A stretch of 34,449 nt of DNA from a virus: positions 1-34,449 of IMG/VR virus record IMGVR_UViG_3300033149_002058; one strand, written 5' to 3'. Below the pieces are notes generated by a model. That model was not told where the DNA came from and did not search any database. It was given only the letters and a program-made list of their open reading frames with translations. A program made the position numbers and the translations under genes. This document shows, piece after piece, positions 1 through 8,457 of the stretch (the stretch's first letter is position 1; each line of letters starts with the position of its first letter).

Positions 1-404
1 TCTACGAAGGGTGCAATTGCCTCTTTCAGATCGGCGAAGCTTGCCTTCCTGCGGAGGAAGCGGGTGACTGTCTCGGCCAGCCCCTGCGTCGCAGGGTCCA
101 GCCAAGCGAGCCCAGCCAGGTTGAAGGAACGCTTTATGGCGTCCCATTCAACGCTGTCCTTCTCCACCACAGCCCGATAGAACTCGTCGGGCTTGAGAAG
201 GTGCTCCACCCTCCTCCACTGAAAGCCGGGCTCGGAGGGGTCGTAGTAGGGCTCCCGAAAGAGCCCATACAACCCCCGGCCCTCCCAGACGATCGGCAGG
301 CCACGGTACTCGCCCGTGGCCTCCGGGATGTCCGGGGCCTTCTCCATGCCGTATTCAGCAAGCAATTGCCGAACACGGGGGCTGATTGTACCGATAGTTG
401 TCAT
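1..404 (-). CDS. Hypothetical protein, 3' end beyond left edge
   Basis: An open frame reads leftward from ATG at 404 (a second ATG lies at 407) and is still open at base 1, giving about 134 residues (starts MTTIGTISPRVRQLLAEYGM). The Shine-Dalgarno GGAG sits six bases before the 404 ATG, which favours that start. The sequence contains no cysteine and has no motif I recognise; the middle is rich in aromatic and acidic residues and the last 50 residues look helical. It has its own promoter (465-493) and a leader hairpin (419-447), so it is the first gene of a new transcription unit after the terminator at 562-587. Function unknown; the reading frame itself is well supported by promoter, ribosome site and codon pattern. 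Confidence 0.75.
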   Translation of the reverse strand, partial: MTTIGTISPRVRQLLAEYGMEKAPDIPEATGEYRGLPIVWEGRGLYGLFREPYYDPSEPGFQWRRVEHLLKPDEFYRAVVEKDSVEWDAIKRSFNLAGLAWLDPATQGLAETVTRFLRRKASFADLKEAIAPFV

Positions 405-418
405 CATCCTCTCCTTTC

Positions 419-447
419 CCCGCCCCCGCGTGGCCTTGCGGGGCGGG
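419..447 (-). promoter_or_regulatory. 5'-UTR hairpin just before a ribosome site
   Basis: On the minus strand CCCGCCCCGC pairs with GCGGGGGCGGG (ten pairs, one bulged G) around an eight-base loop. It lies between the expected transcription start (about 458) and the Shine-Dalgarno at 411-416. There is no U tract after it, so a terminator role is unlikely. A 5' stabilising hairpin, as known for highly expressed phage mRNAs such as T7 gene 10, is the simplest reading; translational control is possible. Confidence 0.55.
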
Positions 448-464
448 CTGTCTAATCTGTTACT

Positions 465-493
465 ATTCTACCATAATACACCGCGTATGTCAA
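465..493 (-). promoter_or_regulatory. Sigma70-type promoter, minus strand
   Basis: The minus strand reads TTGACA (493-488), a 17-base spacer, then TAGAAT (470-465). The -35 is a perfect consensus and the -10 matches five of six. It lies in the gap between the terminator at 562-587 and the leftmost gene, in the right direction, about 60 bases before that gene's start. Confidence 0.85.
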
Positions 494-506
494 TAGGCAA
501 ACGGCG

Positions 507-528
507 ATTTCGGCGCAATTTCGGCGCA
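507..528 (-). repeat. Two tandem 11-bp repeats upstream of promoter
   Basis: ATTTCGGCGCA occurs twice in direct tandem on the plus strand (TGCGCCGAAAT on the transcribed strand). The array ends 14 bp upstream of the -35 hexamer at 488-493. The 11-bp period places both copies on the same face of the helix, as expected for an activator-binding site. The gap 405-611 otherwise holds only the promoter, hairpin and terminator listed. Confidence 0.5.
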
Positions 529-561
529 ATCGGGCAGGAACTTCAGGTTTCTTATGTCAAC

Positions 562-587
562 ACAAAAGGCGACCTGATGGTCGCCTT
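562..587 (-). terminator. Intrinsic terminator after the lysin gene
   Basis: A perfect 9-bp stem, AAGGCGACC pairing with GGTCGCCTT around a four-base loop, is followed on the minus strand by TTTTGTGTT. It lies 25 bases past the stop codon of the gene at 612-2546. The plus-strand side also has a pyrimidine-rich tail but no gene ends there. Confidence 0.85.
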
Positions 588-611
588 CTCTCTCTCCGCG
601 CTATCTGACAA

Positions 612-2546
612 TCAGACCGGTTTCAGGTGCTGCGCTAGGTCTGCCAACTGTTCACGGCTGATGCGGAAGTGCTCCCACTCCTCGCCACCGCCGAATGTAA
701 ATAGACACTGGCCTCGGCAACGGTTGCCATGTTGCGCGTTCCACCCAGCGACCAGCCGCCGATATTCCAGCAGCTTGTCTCTGTACCAGTCCCAATCGCC
801 GCCGCAGGTCTCCTTGTACAGCCAGCCCGCCGAGGCGCTGGGCATACTGCCGTTGGGCGCGACGTAGATCGCGCCTCCCTCGGTGAAGATGTATTGCGGA
901 TAGATGCCATGTTTGGCAAACTCCACGTCCCAGCTCAGGAGCGGGCGCATCGAGAAGTGCCGCACCTCGTCTGGAACTGTGCAATAATGGTCGGCGGAGC
1001 GGAAGCCGATGTACGTGTGACCGCCGAGGTAGCTACCATAGCGGACCGCTTGCTGTGCCGCCGGCAGCAGCAGGTGAACCTCATCATGGCCTGGGTTGCC
1101 GACACCCGGGTTGAGAAGGCACGGGGCCACGGCGTCGCCAAGTTCAGCGTGCAGGTGGTCGGCAAAGTGGCACTCGAACTCCACCGTGCGCTTCGTGCCG
1201 TCCGGATCATTGGTGGCGATCTTCTCGTTCGTACACTCCACCGCGTCGATCCACTCCGCCTCCGCGACCAGACTGTCGAGGAACTGCTCCAGGTACAGCC
1301 TGGCACCTGCCCGCAGGCCGTCCGGGTGGTTGAAATATGGGTCGTAGTTATTGATGCAATGTCGATATAACACTTTCGTTATACCGCCCGTCACCGGCTT
1401 GATCCACTCCCGCGCCCACTGCATGTTGAACACGAGCTTCACCCACTCCGGCCTGATAGCGGCGATGTACTCCTCGTCGCCATCACTCCGCGCCTGGATG
1501 TGTAGGCTGAGGAACTCGGCCGGTGCGGGGTATTGTGGTTCCTCGGGCTCCTCACTCTCAAAGCGGTGATACGCGATCTCGGGAAGCGGCGGGTAATACG
1601 TCTCCACCCACGCTTCCAACTCGCCCTCGCCGCCGGCCACCCGCTTCGCATCCCAGACGTGGACGGTGCGTTCGGTCAGCGCAGGATGGGTGATGAAGGC
1701 GTCGTCCACCGACCATACAACTGATTGCCGCTCTGGAAATGCCGTCTCGACCACCTGCGTCACCTCGTCGCGCGTCGCGTCCTGCGGTAGCAGGTGCACC
1801 GTGCGTGCGTACTGGCGCAGTGGCGGTTCTGGCTCCGGCTCCTCGATTTCAATTAGCGCGGCGGCGTCCCAGTATGCGTCGTTATGCTTGAAGCCCCACA
1901 TGGTGGTTGAGCGTAGGAACACAGTCAGCTTGTCCGACTGTGCCACCGCCTCCACGCCGGGGACGGGGAAGTAGGCGTTGTAGTTCGCTACCGGCGTACC
2001 CCAGATCACGGTCTCTTCCAACGGGTTGATGTTACCCGTCGGGTCGATGCCGAGGATGAACAGGAAGTTGCCGATGGCGTCGTTCTGCGGGTCACCGTTC
2101 AGTTCTGGTATGGCGTCAGGGTAGAGCGACACGACATTGTAGCCCACGCCTTCTGACCACCTAGGGTCGTCGGGATGGGGGAACCCGGGGCCGTCGTGAT
2201 TGCTCCAGGCGTGGGCCTGGGCGCTGAAGCGGTATCGCTTCCCCGGCGTGACGCGAACGCTCTGGAGAAATCCAGCATCGTGCCGGCGGTAGAACGTGAA
2301 CAGGAGGATGGCCTTGTTGCCCTCGGCTACTCTGGTCGGATCGTGCTCTCTCCAGGCGTCCCGCACTTCGGGCTGGTCCCACAGGTCGGGGTCGTGCCGA
2401 TACCAGGTGAGCCAGCCGGGCGGGGTGAAGATGTTGGGGATTGTCATTATGCCTGGTTGCCCCGGTGTCGGGATGACAAGCGCCTTGTGGCTACCCTCGC
2501 TTCCCCAGTCCTCCAGGAAGCTCCCGTTTCTTAACAGCTCGGCCAT
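612..2546 (-). CDS. Multidomain putative cell-wall glycosidase (endolysin or virion-associated lysin)
   Basis: The 644-residue protein appears to have three parts. Residues 1-235 look like a carbohydrate-binding beta-sandwich (opening MAELLRNGSFLEDW, later VRVTPGKRYRFSAQAHAW, the pattern of CBM4/9-like modules). Residues about 240-320 form a small domain beginning TVHLLPQDATRDEV, which I associate with an accessory module of Chloroflexota phage lysins. Residues about 340-644 alternate hydrophobic strands and helices like a TIM barrel, with acidic residues at strand ends (AVECTNE, YIFTEGGAIY, TFGGGEEWEHF), which suggests a glycoside hydrolase; I cannot name the family. ATG at 2546 follows GAGGAG at good spacing. 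It is the last gene of the structural operon and ends at an intrinsic terminator. It could be a tail-tip lysin rather than a released endolysin, because a separate M23 lysin sits with the holin at 25342-26538. Confidence 0.7.
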   Translation of the reverse strand: MAELLRNGSFLEDWGSEGSHKALVIPTPGQPGIMTIPNIFTPPGWLTWYRHDPDLWDQPEVRDAWREHDPTRVAEGNKAILLFTFYRRHDAGFLQSVRVTPGKRYRFSAQAHAWSNHDGPGFPHPDDPRWSEGVGYNVVSLYPDAIPELNGDPQNDAIGNFLFILGIDPTGNINPLEETVIWGTPVANYNAYFPVPGVEAVAQSDKLTVFLRSTTMWGFKHNDAYWDAAALIEIEEPEPEPPLRQYARTVHLLPQDATRDEVTQVVETAFPERQSVVWSVDDAFITHPALTERTVHVWDAKRVAGGEGELEAWVETYYPPLPEIAYHRFESEEPEEPQYPAPAEFLSLHIQARSDGDEEYIAAIRPEWVKLVFNMQWAREWIKPVTGGITKVLYRHCINNYDPYFNHPDGLRAGARLYLEQFLDSLVAEAEWIDAVECTNEKIATNDPDGTKRTVEFECHFADHLHAELGDAVAPCLLNPGVGNPGHDEVHLLLPAAQQAVRYGSYLGGHTYIGFRSADHYCTVPDEVRHFSMRPLLSWDVEFAKHGIYPQYIFTEGGAIYVAPNGSMPSASAGWLYKETCGGDWDWYRDKLLEYRRLVAGWNAQHGNRCRGQCLFTFGGGEEWEHFRISREQLADLAQHLKPV

Positions 2547-2561
2547 TGTGCTCTCCTCTCG

Positions 2562-2999
2562 TTACAGGCAGTACCCAATAATTGTGACGTGTACCTTGGC
2601 GACATCCGCATTACAGGAGAAGTAGATGTCGCCGTTGCTGTCACACGGTACGAACCCAACGTTGTGGTCGTATTGATTCGCCACCTGGACGCGGGAGGTG
2701 AGGCATTTGGAGCTGGCATCAGGTCCCAGCGAGGCGCGCACGTCCGCCGTGGCGTTGGTGATGGACAACGTGGCAAAGACGCCCTTGATGTTTGCCGGTG
2801 CGCCGAAATCGGCTGATAGGTCTATTGTGCCGTTGTCAGCCGTCGTCTTGGCGTCACCATCCCAGTCGGTCGAGGTCAGCGGCGTCGTCAGCGGCACGAT
2901 GGCGTAGGCGGTGTACGTCGTCCCTCCGCGCACGGGGAACAGGTCGCCGGTGTAGATGATGTTCACCAGCTTGCTTATCAGGGGCCATACTCTGCCCAT
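2562..2999 (-). CDS. Small beta-rich virion protein, hypothetical
   Basis: A 145-residue protein with a short N-terminal helix (MGRVWPLISKLVNIIYTGD) followed by alternating strands rich in Thr, Ala and Gly, typical of phage beta-sandwich structural proteins. The segment VRGGTTYTAYAIVPL resembles VDGTTYKQAVFVAP in the decoration-type protein at 10283-10774. I chose ATG 2999; a GTG directly before it (3002) is an alternative. It sits between the nuclease-like gene and the lysin in the tail module, so a tail or fibre accessory role is likely. No family recognised. Confidence 0.65.
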   Translation of the reverse strand: MGRVWPLISKLVNIIYTGDLFPVRGGTTYTAYAIVPLTTPLTSTDWDGDAKTTADNGTIDLSADFGAPANIKGVFATLSITNATADVRASLGPDASSKCLTSRVQVANQYDHNVGFVPCDSNGDIYFSCNADVAKVHVTIIGYCL

Positions 3000-3003
3000 C
3001 ACG

Positions 3004-3561
3004 TCATCCTCTCAGCCCGATGCCCATCTCGGCCATCTCAAAGACCTCCGGTGAGCGATCATAGATGTCGCGCTCCCACAGGTCAACGACGGCCACGACG
3101 GGCACCCCGGCGATGCGCAGTTGTAGCAGCCGATGCCGCTGGGCATCGTCTTTCGCCTGCGTCGAGGCGTGCCAGTATTCGCCCTGGATACGCCAGACGT
3201 ACCAGCCTTCGGCAGATAGCCCACCAACGAGGAAGTCCACAACGGCCCCGCCTGCTACCAGCCACCCGCCCATCTGCTCGGATTGGAAGTGATAGCGCAG
3301 CCAGGGGCGGCGCTCAAGCCAGTCTATCGTCAGGTACTCCGGCAACGTTGCTACGATGCCCCGCTGCATCAGCCGCCAGACGCGGCGCGCCCGGCGCTCT
3401 CCGATGCGCTTGGCGATGTCGCGTAGGGCCGGCGGCGTTAAGTCCAGTTGTCCCGTTCTGCGCCCGCGTAGTGCCGTCGGCTCCGTCCCCCGCCGCATCC
3501 TCACCGGCTTCCCTGGCCGGATGCGGCCAACCCTGGCTATTCGCCTTGCCTTGCCGATCAC
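3004..3561 (-). CDS. Putative Vsr/DUF559-like PD-(D/E)XK nuclease-fold protein
   Basis: A 185-residue protein. The first 70 residues are very basic (many Arg). Residues 90-165 resemble the Vsr/DUF559 endonuclease fold: GGAVVDFLVGG with Asp109 on a strand, then WRIQGEYWH (124-131, compare the VDGxFWH element of Vsr), a spacer with Asp138-Asp139, then RLLQLRIAGVPVVAVVDLWE, which matches the closing helix and strand 'L...G..V..v.e' of that fold. The Lys of a canonical E-x-K is not obvious, so activity is uncertain. The start overlaps the end of the 993-residue tail gene by ATGA and the gene precedes small tail genes, so it is produced with virion proteins. It may act on DNA during packaging or entry; that is inference. 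Confidence 0.55.
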   Translation of the reverse strand: MIGKARRIARVGRIRPGKPVRMRRGTEPTALRGRRTGQLDLTPPALRDIAKRIGERRARRVWRLMQRGIVATLPEYLTIDWLERRPWLRYHFQSEQMGGWLVAGGAVVDFLVGGLSAEGWYVWRIQGEYWHASTQAKDDAQRHRLLQLRIAGVPVVAVVDLWERDIYDRSPEVFEMAEMGIGLRG

Positions 3562-6539
3562 GCCACTTCCACCAGGTTAATCACGTAGACGCTCTCGTAG
3601 CGCACCGATTGCCCTTCTTCCTTCACTATCCGGTATCCGCTGTCGGTCGCGCTGTTGATCTTGACCGTATGCGTGTTGCCGTCCGGGTCCTCAAAGGTGA
3701 ACGGCGTGACGCGCGTGATCCAGCTATCGAGTTCTGCGCGCAATTCCGCCGCCGTGTAGGGATAGGGTTGCTTGTTCAGGTCCTTCATCCCATCCTCCAC
3801 CCGCACGGTGAGCGTATGAATGAAGCGATCTATGACGTTGTTCTGGTAGCGCACGATAATGGCGGTGATCTTTGGCGTCTTGGAGCTATCGTCCGTCCGC
3901 AAGTTCAGCTTCAGCCGGAACTCCCGCCCCGCCGGGCGTGACGGGTAACAGGTGTCGCCCTCAGAAGGCGCGCTGCTTAGAGCCGTCTCCAATACGAACG
4001 TATCGCTATCAGTGATGCTCTTAACCTGCGAGACTTCGCCGTTAATGCGCACCCAGTCTCCGACCGCCATGTCGCCCGTGGTGCTGCCGGTCTTTAGCTC
4101 AATCGTTGTCGTTGTCGAGCCGTCGCCGACAGTCTTGGTCGAGAATGACGATGCGTCGAAGGAGAGCACTCCCCTGGGGCTGGTATCGACCGTCCCCAAG
4201 AGTACCCACTGATCTGACCGATCTACTTCGTAGTAAACGTCAATCTCCTGCCCAGGCGCGATGCCTTCGCCACGCAATACCACCTCATGGAGGTCTTTCA
4301 CGATCTCGATGAGCTCGGATCCGATCCAGCTGGTGATCAATTCGCCGCTGCCGTTGTACTCGTAACCGGTGTACTGCCACGGATTATCGGAGGTGTCCGG
4401 CAGCTTCAGGTAGCGCGTCTCGTCGCCCAGCCCGAACCACAGCCGGCTGGGGCTATGCATCGTCTCAAAGCCCAATGCTAGGATGCGGTCACCCGCGTTA
4501 TCGGCGCGCGCGATCTCGTGCCAGCCGCCCAGGCCGTTGTAGACCAGGACGCTCGACGTGTTGCTCGTCCCCCCATCCACGGCGGCGAAAAGCCAGCTGG
4601 GTGTTCCCAGCAGCTTGACGATCTTACCCGCGCGATCCGAAGGCAGTCCCGTGCCTTGCTCCGGCCCCACTGGTACCATCGTCTCCCCGTTCCAACGGTA
4701 GAGGCCGTAGAGCAACGGGATGTACAGCGCACCATCCCGCGACCATACGGTCATCCCCTTGCCGTTGCTGGCGTCCTCCTGGCTGCTCCAGTCCAACAGC
4801 GGATAGGCCAAGTCATCGCCCGCGATCTGCCCCACCGTGCCGTACAGCCCCGTCGCCGTCGCTACGATCAGCATGTCGTTGAACCAGGCCATCCCAGTGA
4901 CGTTGTAGTCGCTGGAGCCGATTTCGATAGTAGTCCAGTTAGTGCCGTCCGCAGTCCAATAGATCTTGTAGTTGTTTGTTGCCCAGGGGCCGCTGCGGTG
5001 CAGATACCCACCGCCAGTCCTTAGCAGCTGCGCCTTGACCGGCCCCGGCGCGTCAGCCCACGTCGTGCCATTGTAGCGCCGCAGGTTGGCCGCGCTGCCC
5101 CGCGCGGCCCACAGGTAGTCATCCCACACGGCCAAGTCGGTCACGTCATCACCCGTGAGGGTCTCGGAGACATCCCACGTCTCGTTGGTATCATTCCACT
5201 CGTAGACTGTATCGCCTGCGCCACAATACCACTTGTCGTTATAGCGGGCGAAGGCCACTACGTCGCCGTCCAGTGAATTGGGCTCCGTCTGGAAATACAG
5301 GTCAGTGCTCAGGCTAGACCAGGAACCGGAGCCCCACTTGATCTGCGGACTGCCGTCAGTGTAGCCCTCGCTATCGTCGCCACCCCAGGACAGGTAGGCG
5401 TCGGAGCCTTCCTCGCTCGCCGGTGGCGTGAGCACCAGGTGATAGACCGTACTGCCGGATAATGATTCGCCGGATGCCCAAGTCACTTTGACCCACGAAT
5501 AACCGGTATCCACGTCGGAGTTGGTGATCGTCGCACTCTTGAGCAGCGTGTCGGGGTCTCCGCCGCTGTCATCGTACAGGCCGACGGTGAAGTCGCTGAT
5601 CGTACCCTGGCGGCGCAGGTAGAGGTATGCGCCGGCCGAGGTCATTCCGGCGGCTGGCGCAGTGAAGCTCATCTCCAAGGTGGTCTTTTGCCAGTGTACC
5701 TTGTGGCGATGTGCTTGCGTGCTGTACACATCCCAGCCAAACCAGGCGTATTGCGCCCGCCCGTGGGAGTAGATGCCGCCGTAGCGTGCCCAGTAGATCA
5801 GCCCGTCGCTCTCGGTCGAGGTGGTCGTGAGCACGATCCAATAGTCCGCCCCCGCCGTCAGTGTGTACGGGCTGGTCAGCGTCACTTTGACGTAGCTGTA
5901 AGACGTGGAGACGGAAGAGACATTGACCGTGCCGTAGACCAGTTCACTTCCCGAGGGGCCGAACTCATCGCCATTGTAGATGGCCACGCGCACCACGCCC
6001 GTCGCCCCGGCGTCCTTCTTGATGTAGACCGAGATCGCCTCGGCCTTGCGCGTGAACGCGCTGCCGGAGGGGACGGTGAAGCTCATAGCAAGCTTGGTGA
6101 ATTGGTAATCGCTCGCCGTGCCCAAGTCGGTCTCATCTGTGCCGCCGAGGTAGGAGGTCGGCCCAGGATAACCCGCCCCGTAGCCCGAGACGCTGCCCGG
6201 TGTGTGCGCCGGATAGCCGGTTGGGATTTGCTTCAGCGGACCGAGGGTGATCTGTCCCTCAATGCGCGTCTCCAGCCCGCCGCTATCATAGAACTTAGTC
6301 TTGTCCGTCTCACCGGTGAGCCTGTCCTGCCCGCGCCCGCCGCGCCAGTCGTCGAAGGCCAATGTGCTCCACTCGGTCAGGTCGGAGTATTTGCGCTCCC
6401 CGCCCGCCGTCTTTGCCGCGTAGGGGTTCAGTGTGCGCTTGACGTAGCCCAGCCGCCCGCCGGTCTCAACCAGCATTAGGGGCAATATCTGCCCGGCATT
6501 GGTGTCGAGAAACCTGACGTGATAGCGTGCGTCACTCAT
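3558..6539 (-). CDS. Large tail protein with beta-sandwich repeats and beta-propeller (nozzle-like)
   Basis: 993 residues. After an N-terminal region of about 130 residues there are two related beta-sandwich modules (about 145-250 and 285-375), each with a sequence of the type 'VRVAIYNGDEFGPSGSELV...YSYVKVTL' then 'YWIVLTT'/'YHLVLTPP'. From about 410 to 690 the protein shows repeated blades such as VVAFARYNDKWYCGAGDTVY and VTDLAVWDDYLWAARG, a beta-propeller pattern. The C-terminal 280 residues are mixed beta with a terminal domain ending VYVINLVEVA. Podovirus nozzles (T7 gp12, P22 gp10) contain beta-propellers and follow the adaptor gene, as here, where the adaptor candidate overlaps by ATGA. 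I infer a nozzle or distal tail hub. The sandwich modules could bind host glycans. Confidence 0.65.
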   Translation of the reverse strand: MSDARYHVRFLDTNAGQILPLMLVETGGRLGYVKRTLNPYAAKTAGGERKYSDLTEWSTLAFDDWRGGRGQDRLTGETDKTKFYDSGGLETRIEGQITLGPLKQIPTGYPAHTPGSVSGYGAGYPGPTSYLGGTDETDLGTASDYQFTKLAMSFTVPSGSAFTRKAEAISVYIKKDAGATGVVRVAIYNGDEFGPSGSELVYGTVNVSSVSTSYSYVKVTLTSPYTLTAGADYWIVLTTTSTESDGLIYWARYGGIYSHGRAQYAWFGWDVYSTQAHRHKVHWQKTTLEMSFTAPAAGMTSAGAYLYLRRQGTISDFTVGLYDDSGGDPDTLLKSATITNSDVDTGYSWVKVTWASGESLSGSTVYHLVLTPPASEEGSDAYLSWGGDDSEGYTDGSPQIKWGSGSWSSLSTDLYFQTEPNSLDGDVVAFARYNDKWYCGAGDTVYEWNDTNETWDVSETLTGDDVTDLAVWDDYLWAARGSAANLRRYNGTTWADAPGPVKAQLLRTGGGYLHRSGPWATNNYKIYWTADGTNWTTIEIGSSDYNVTGMAWFNDMLIVATATGLYGTVGQIAGDDLAYPLLDWSSQEDASNGKGMTVWSRDGALYIPLLYGLYRWNGETMVPVGPEQGTGLPSDRAGKIVKLLGTPSWLFAAVDGGTSNTSSVLVYNGLGGWHEIARADNAGDRILALGFETMHSPSRLWFGLGDETRYLKLPDTSDNPWQYTGYEYNGSGELITSWIGSELIEIVKDLHEVVLRGEGIAPGQEIDVYYEVDRSDQWVLLGTVDTSPRGVLSFDASSFSTKTVGDGSTTTTIELKTGSTTGDMAVGDWVRINGEVSQVKSITDSDTFVLETALSSAPSEGDTCYPSRPAGREFRLKLNLRTDDSSKTPKITAIIVRYQNNVIDRFIHTLTVRVEDGMKDLNKQPYPYTAAELRAELDSWITRVTPFTFEDPDGNTHTVKINSATDSGYRIVKEEGQSVRYESVYVINLVEVA

Positions 6540-7393
6540 CCGAGCCCTTGCTGCCAGCGCGGCGGTCTGATCGTGCCCGTGCCGTGGTGTCGGCCTTGGG
6601 CCAGCATTTGCAGCTTGGTCGCCTGCTCATAGTGGAAGGCCATCAGCGTGTAGTGTTCCTGGAACCCATCCCTACCGGCGGCCAGCTCATGAAGCCAGGC
6701 CAGCGCGTAGTGTTTGATGAACTCCAATAGCCCCGTTTCCGCCGGCTCACCCAGTCCCAGCGCGTCGCTGTCAGAGGTGAGTAGGCTAGGCCGGGCCAGG
6801 TAGTCCAGCTTCAGCGCGTCGCCGCTGTCCAGACCGTCTAGGCTGTCCAGGTGTAGCTCCTGCGCCCCCGGCGTCTTGGTCACGCGCCATGCGTCCACAC
6901 GCTTGTACGGCTCATCGGTATCGTCTCTGTACCACACAGAACGCAGGCTCACCAGATCAGACGGCAGGCTGTAGGTGTAGGTGTCGTCGGCCAGCGTCAC
7001 GGTCGAGGTATCCGACTTGAACACCAGCCACGTCTCCCCGGCGGCCAGTATCGCCGCGTTTATCGCCCGCTTCAGCGTTGCCCGTTGAAGCGGCAGGAAC
7101 TCCACCGTATCGCCGCTTGCCACGGCTGTGGTGAAGGCCGGGTCTACCGTTGCCGTTGAGGAGCCTTGGTCGAAGTCGATGATCGCTCGCTCCTCGCCCT
7201 CCGGCGCCGCCCCCGCCCCACCCGCGTCGGTCAGGACGTAGGCGTACATTCCGACCCAGTAGTCATCTGGCTGGTACAGGTCTGCCGTATCGATTATCGT
7301 GGTCACGCTGCCACCAGTGACTGTCAACTGGATGTAGGGCCCGTACTGAGCCGCGATCTCCTCGATCAATTGCGCCAGCGTCTTAGCCGCCAT
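6536..7393 (-). CDS. Putative head-tail adaptor (gp11-like) protein
   Basis: 285 residues. An N-terminal helix (TLAQLIEEIAAQYG) leads into a beta domain, then a helix LKRAINAAILAAGETWLV, the element TYTYSLPSDLVSLRSVWYRD, and a C-terminal helical pair including LLEFIKHYALAWLHELAAG. The 'Y.LP.D...L..V' strand pattern between helices is what I know from podovirus adaptor/connector proteins. It precedes and overlaps (ATGA) the nozzle-like gene. A tail-completion protein would be the alternative. Start ATG 7393 has GAGTGAGGTG upstream. Confidence 0.55.
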   Translation of the reverse strand: MAAKTLAQLIEEIAAQYGPYIQLTVTGGSVTTIIDTADLYQPDDYWVGMYAYVLTDAGGAGAAPEGEERAIIDFDQGSSTATVDPAFTTAVASGDTVEFLPLQRATLKRAINAAILAAGETWLVFKSDTSTVTLADDTYTYSLPSDLVSLRSVWYRDDTDEPYKRVDAWRVTKTPGAQELHLDSLDGLDSGDALKLDYLARPSLLTSDSDALGLGEPAETGLLEFIKHYALAWLHELAAGRDGFQEHYTLMAFHYEQATKLQMLAQGRHHGTGTIRPPRWQQGLG

Positions 7394-7401
7394 AGATCAC
7401 C

Positions 7402-7854
7402 TCACTCCTGGAACAACGTCCGCAACTTCCGCGCAATCTCCCGCCTGCTGTCCCCCGCGCTGAAGCGGCTCGTGATCTGCTCCAGCGTGTAGCCGTGGTT
7501 GGTGAGGAACGTCAGCGCCCGTTGCCGGCTCTCGGCATCCAAGGGTCGATCCCAATTGTCCGCCACCACCCGGCCCTCGTCGTCGAACCGCCGCCAGCCC
7601 AGAATGAACAGCCGGTTGTCATCCGCGAAGTGTTGGGCCGTCGCATCGCCCACCACCAGCCGCGCAGCGAACACGCGCAGCGCACGCAAGGCCGGGCGCA
7701 CCTGGCCCGTGATGTCCTCGTACTTGCCGTAGCAGCCCGGCGCGATCTCGTCGCCGCGCTCCACCGCCCAGGCGAACACCTCGTCCACCGCGTCGGGCAC
7801 GCTGTTCCCTTCCGCGTCCACCCGCCAGCGCAAGAGCACTACTGCGTCGATCAT
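7402..7854 (-). CDS. Hypothetical protein of the tail module
   Basis: 150 residues from ATG 7854 (MIDAVVLLRWRVDAEGNSV), which overlaps the upstream stop by ATGA; a longer in-frame opening exists but lacks this coupling. The first half has strands and helices with VRPALRALRVFAARLVVGDA; the C-terminal 50 residues are a helical region (DAESRQRALTFLTNHGYTLE) that looks like a short HTH or capping domain. No family recognised. Position between the lectin-fold protein and the adaptor suggests a connector or virion role. Confidence 0.65.
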   Translation of the reverse strand: MIDAVVLLRWRVDAEGNSVPDAVDEVFAWAVERGDEIAPGCYGKYEDITGQVRPALRALRVFAARLVVGDATAQHFADDNRLFILGWRRFDDEGRVVADNWDRPLDAESRQRALTFLTNHGYTLEQITSRFSAGDSRREIARKLRTLFQE

Positions 7855-8453
7855 AGCGTCCTCACCTCGAAGTCGTCCAGCCAATTCACGTCGCCACCTG
7901 TGTACATCCCGTGAGACGTCTCCGTCTCGTTGAACAAAGCAGACGAGTAGGAAATAGTCGTGGACCCGTCCAGCGTCAACTCAATATGCTGCCCATCCAG
8001 CACCGCTGACAACTCGTAGTCCACGCCGCTGGTGATCCCCGCCGCAGCCGAGGCCCGCGTCGTGTTCCCCCCGCCGTTGCGCTCTACGATCACAATATTG
8101 CCGGTCGCCGCACTGCCTACCAGATACCACAGGTTGTCGTCATCCGCCACCCGTGCACACAATCCGCCATAGATGTCACCAGCCGCGCCGTAGTTAATCT
8201 TCACCCGCAGCCTTGCGTTGGCCAAACCCAAATCCACCACCGCAATCGCGGCGACGGGCCCAATCCCCGTCGCCACCACGTGCGCCCGGTTGCTCTGAAT
8301 GTCGTAGTCGCCGTGAATCTCGCTCCAGCCCGCCCCGCTTGCGTCCACATCAGGCGTGTGCGCGTCCAGGGAAGTGCCGTTGGCGTCGGTGAAGCTGTCC
8401 CGGAACAGCACCTTGGCATACCAGGGCCGTAATAACTGCTGCGTCCAGCTCAT
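7851..8453 (-). CDS. Concanavalin A-like (LamG-type) beta-sandwich virion protein
   Basis: 200 residues. The sequence opens with FRDSFTDANGTSLDAHTPD and continues with strands such as ARLRVKINYG, IYGGLCARVADDDNLWYLV and YELSAVLDGQHIELTLDG, ending NWLDDFEVRTL. This order is typical of the laminin-G/concanavalin A-like sandwich used for carbohydrate binding in phage tail and bacterial surface proteins. It lies in the run of structural genes, so a fibre or receptor-binding component is plausible. No catalytic residues are evident. Confidence 0.7.
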   Translation of the reverse strand: MSWTQQLLRPWYAKVLFRDSFTDANGTSLDAHTPDVDASGAGWSEIHGDYDIQSNRAHVVATGIGPVAAIAVVDLGLANARLRVKINYGAAGDIYGGLCARVADDDNLWYLVGSAATGNIVIVERNGGGNTTRASAAAGITSGVDYELSAVLDGQHIELTLDGSTTISYSSALFNETETSHGMYTGGDVNWLDDFEVRTL

Positions 8454-8457
8454 CTGT

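Noticed and set aside
554-560. Another TTGACATAA on the minus strand just past the terminator at 562-587.
   Set aside because: No -10 element lies 16-18 bases downstream (CTGCCC at that spot), so it is not called a promoter.
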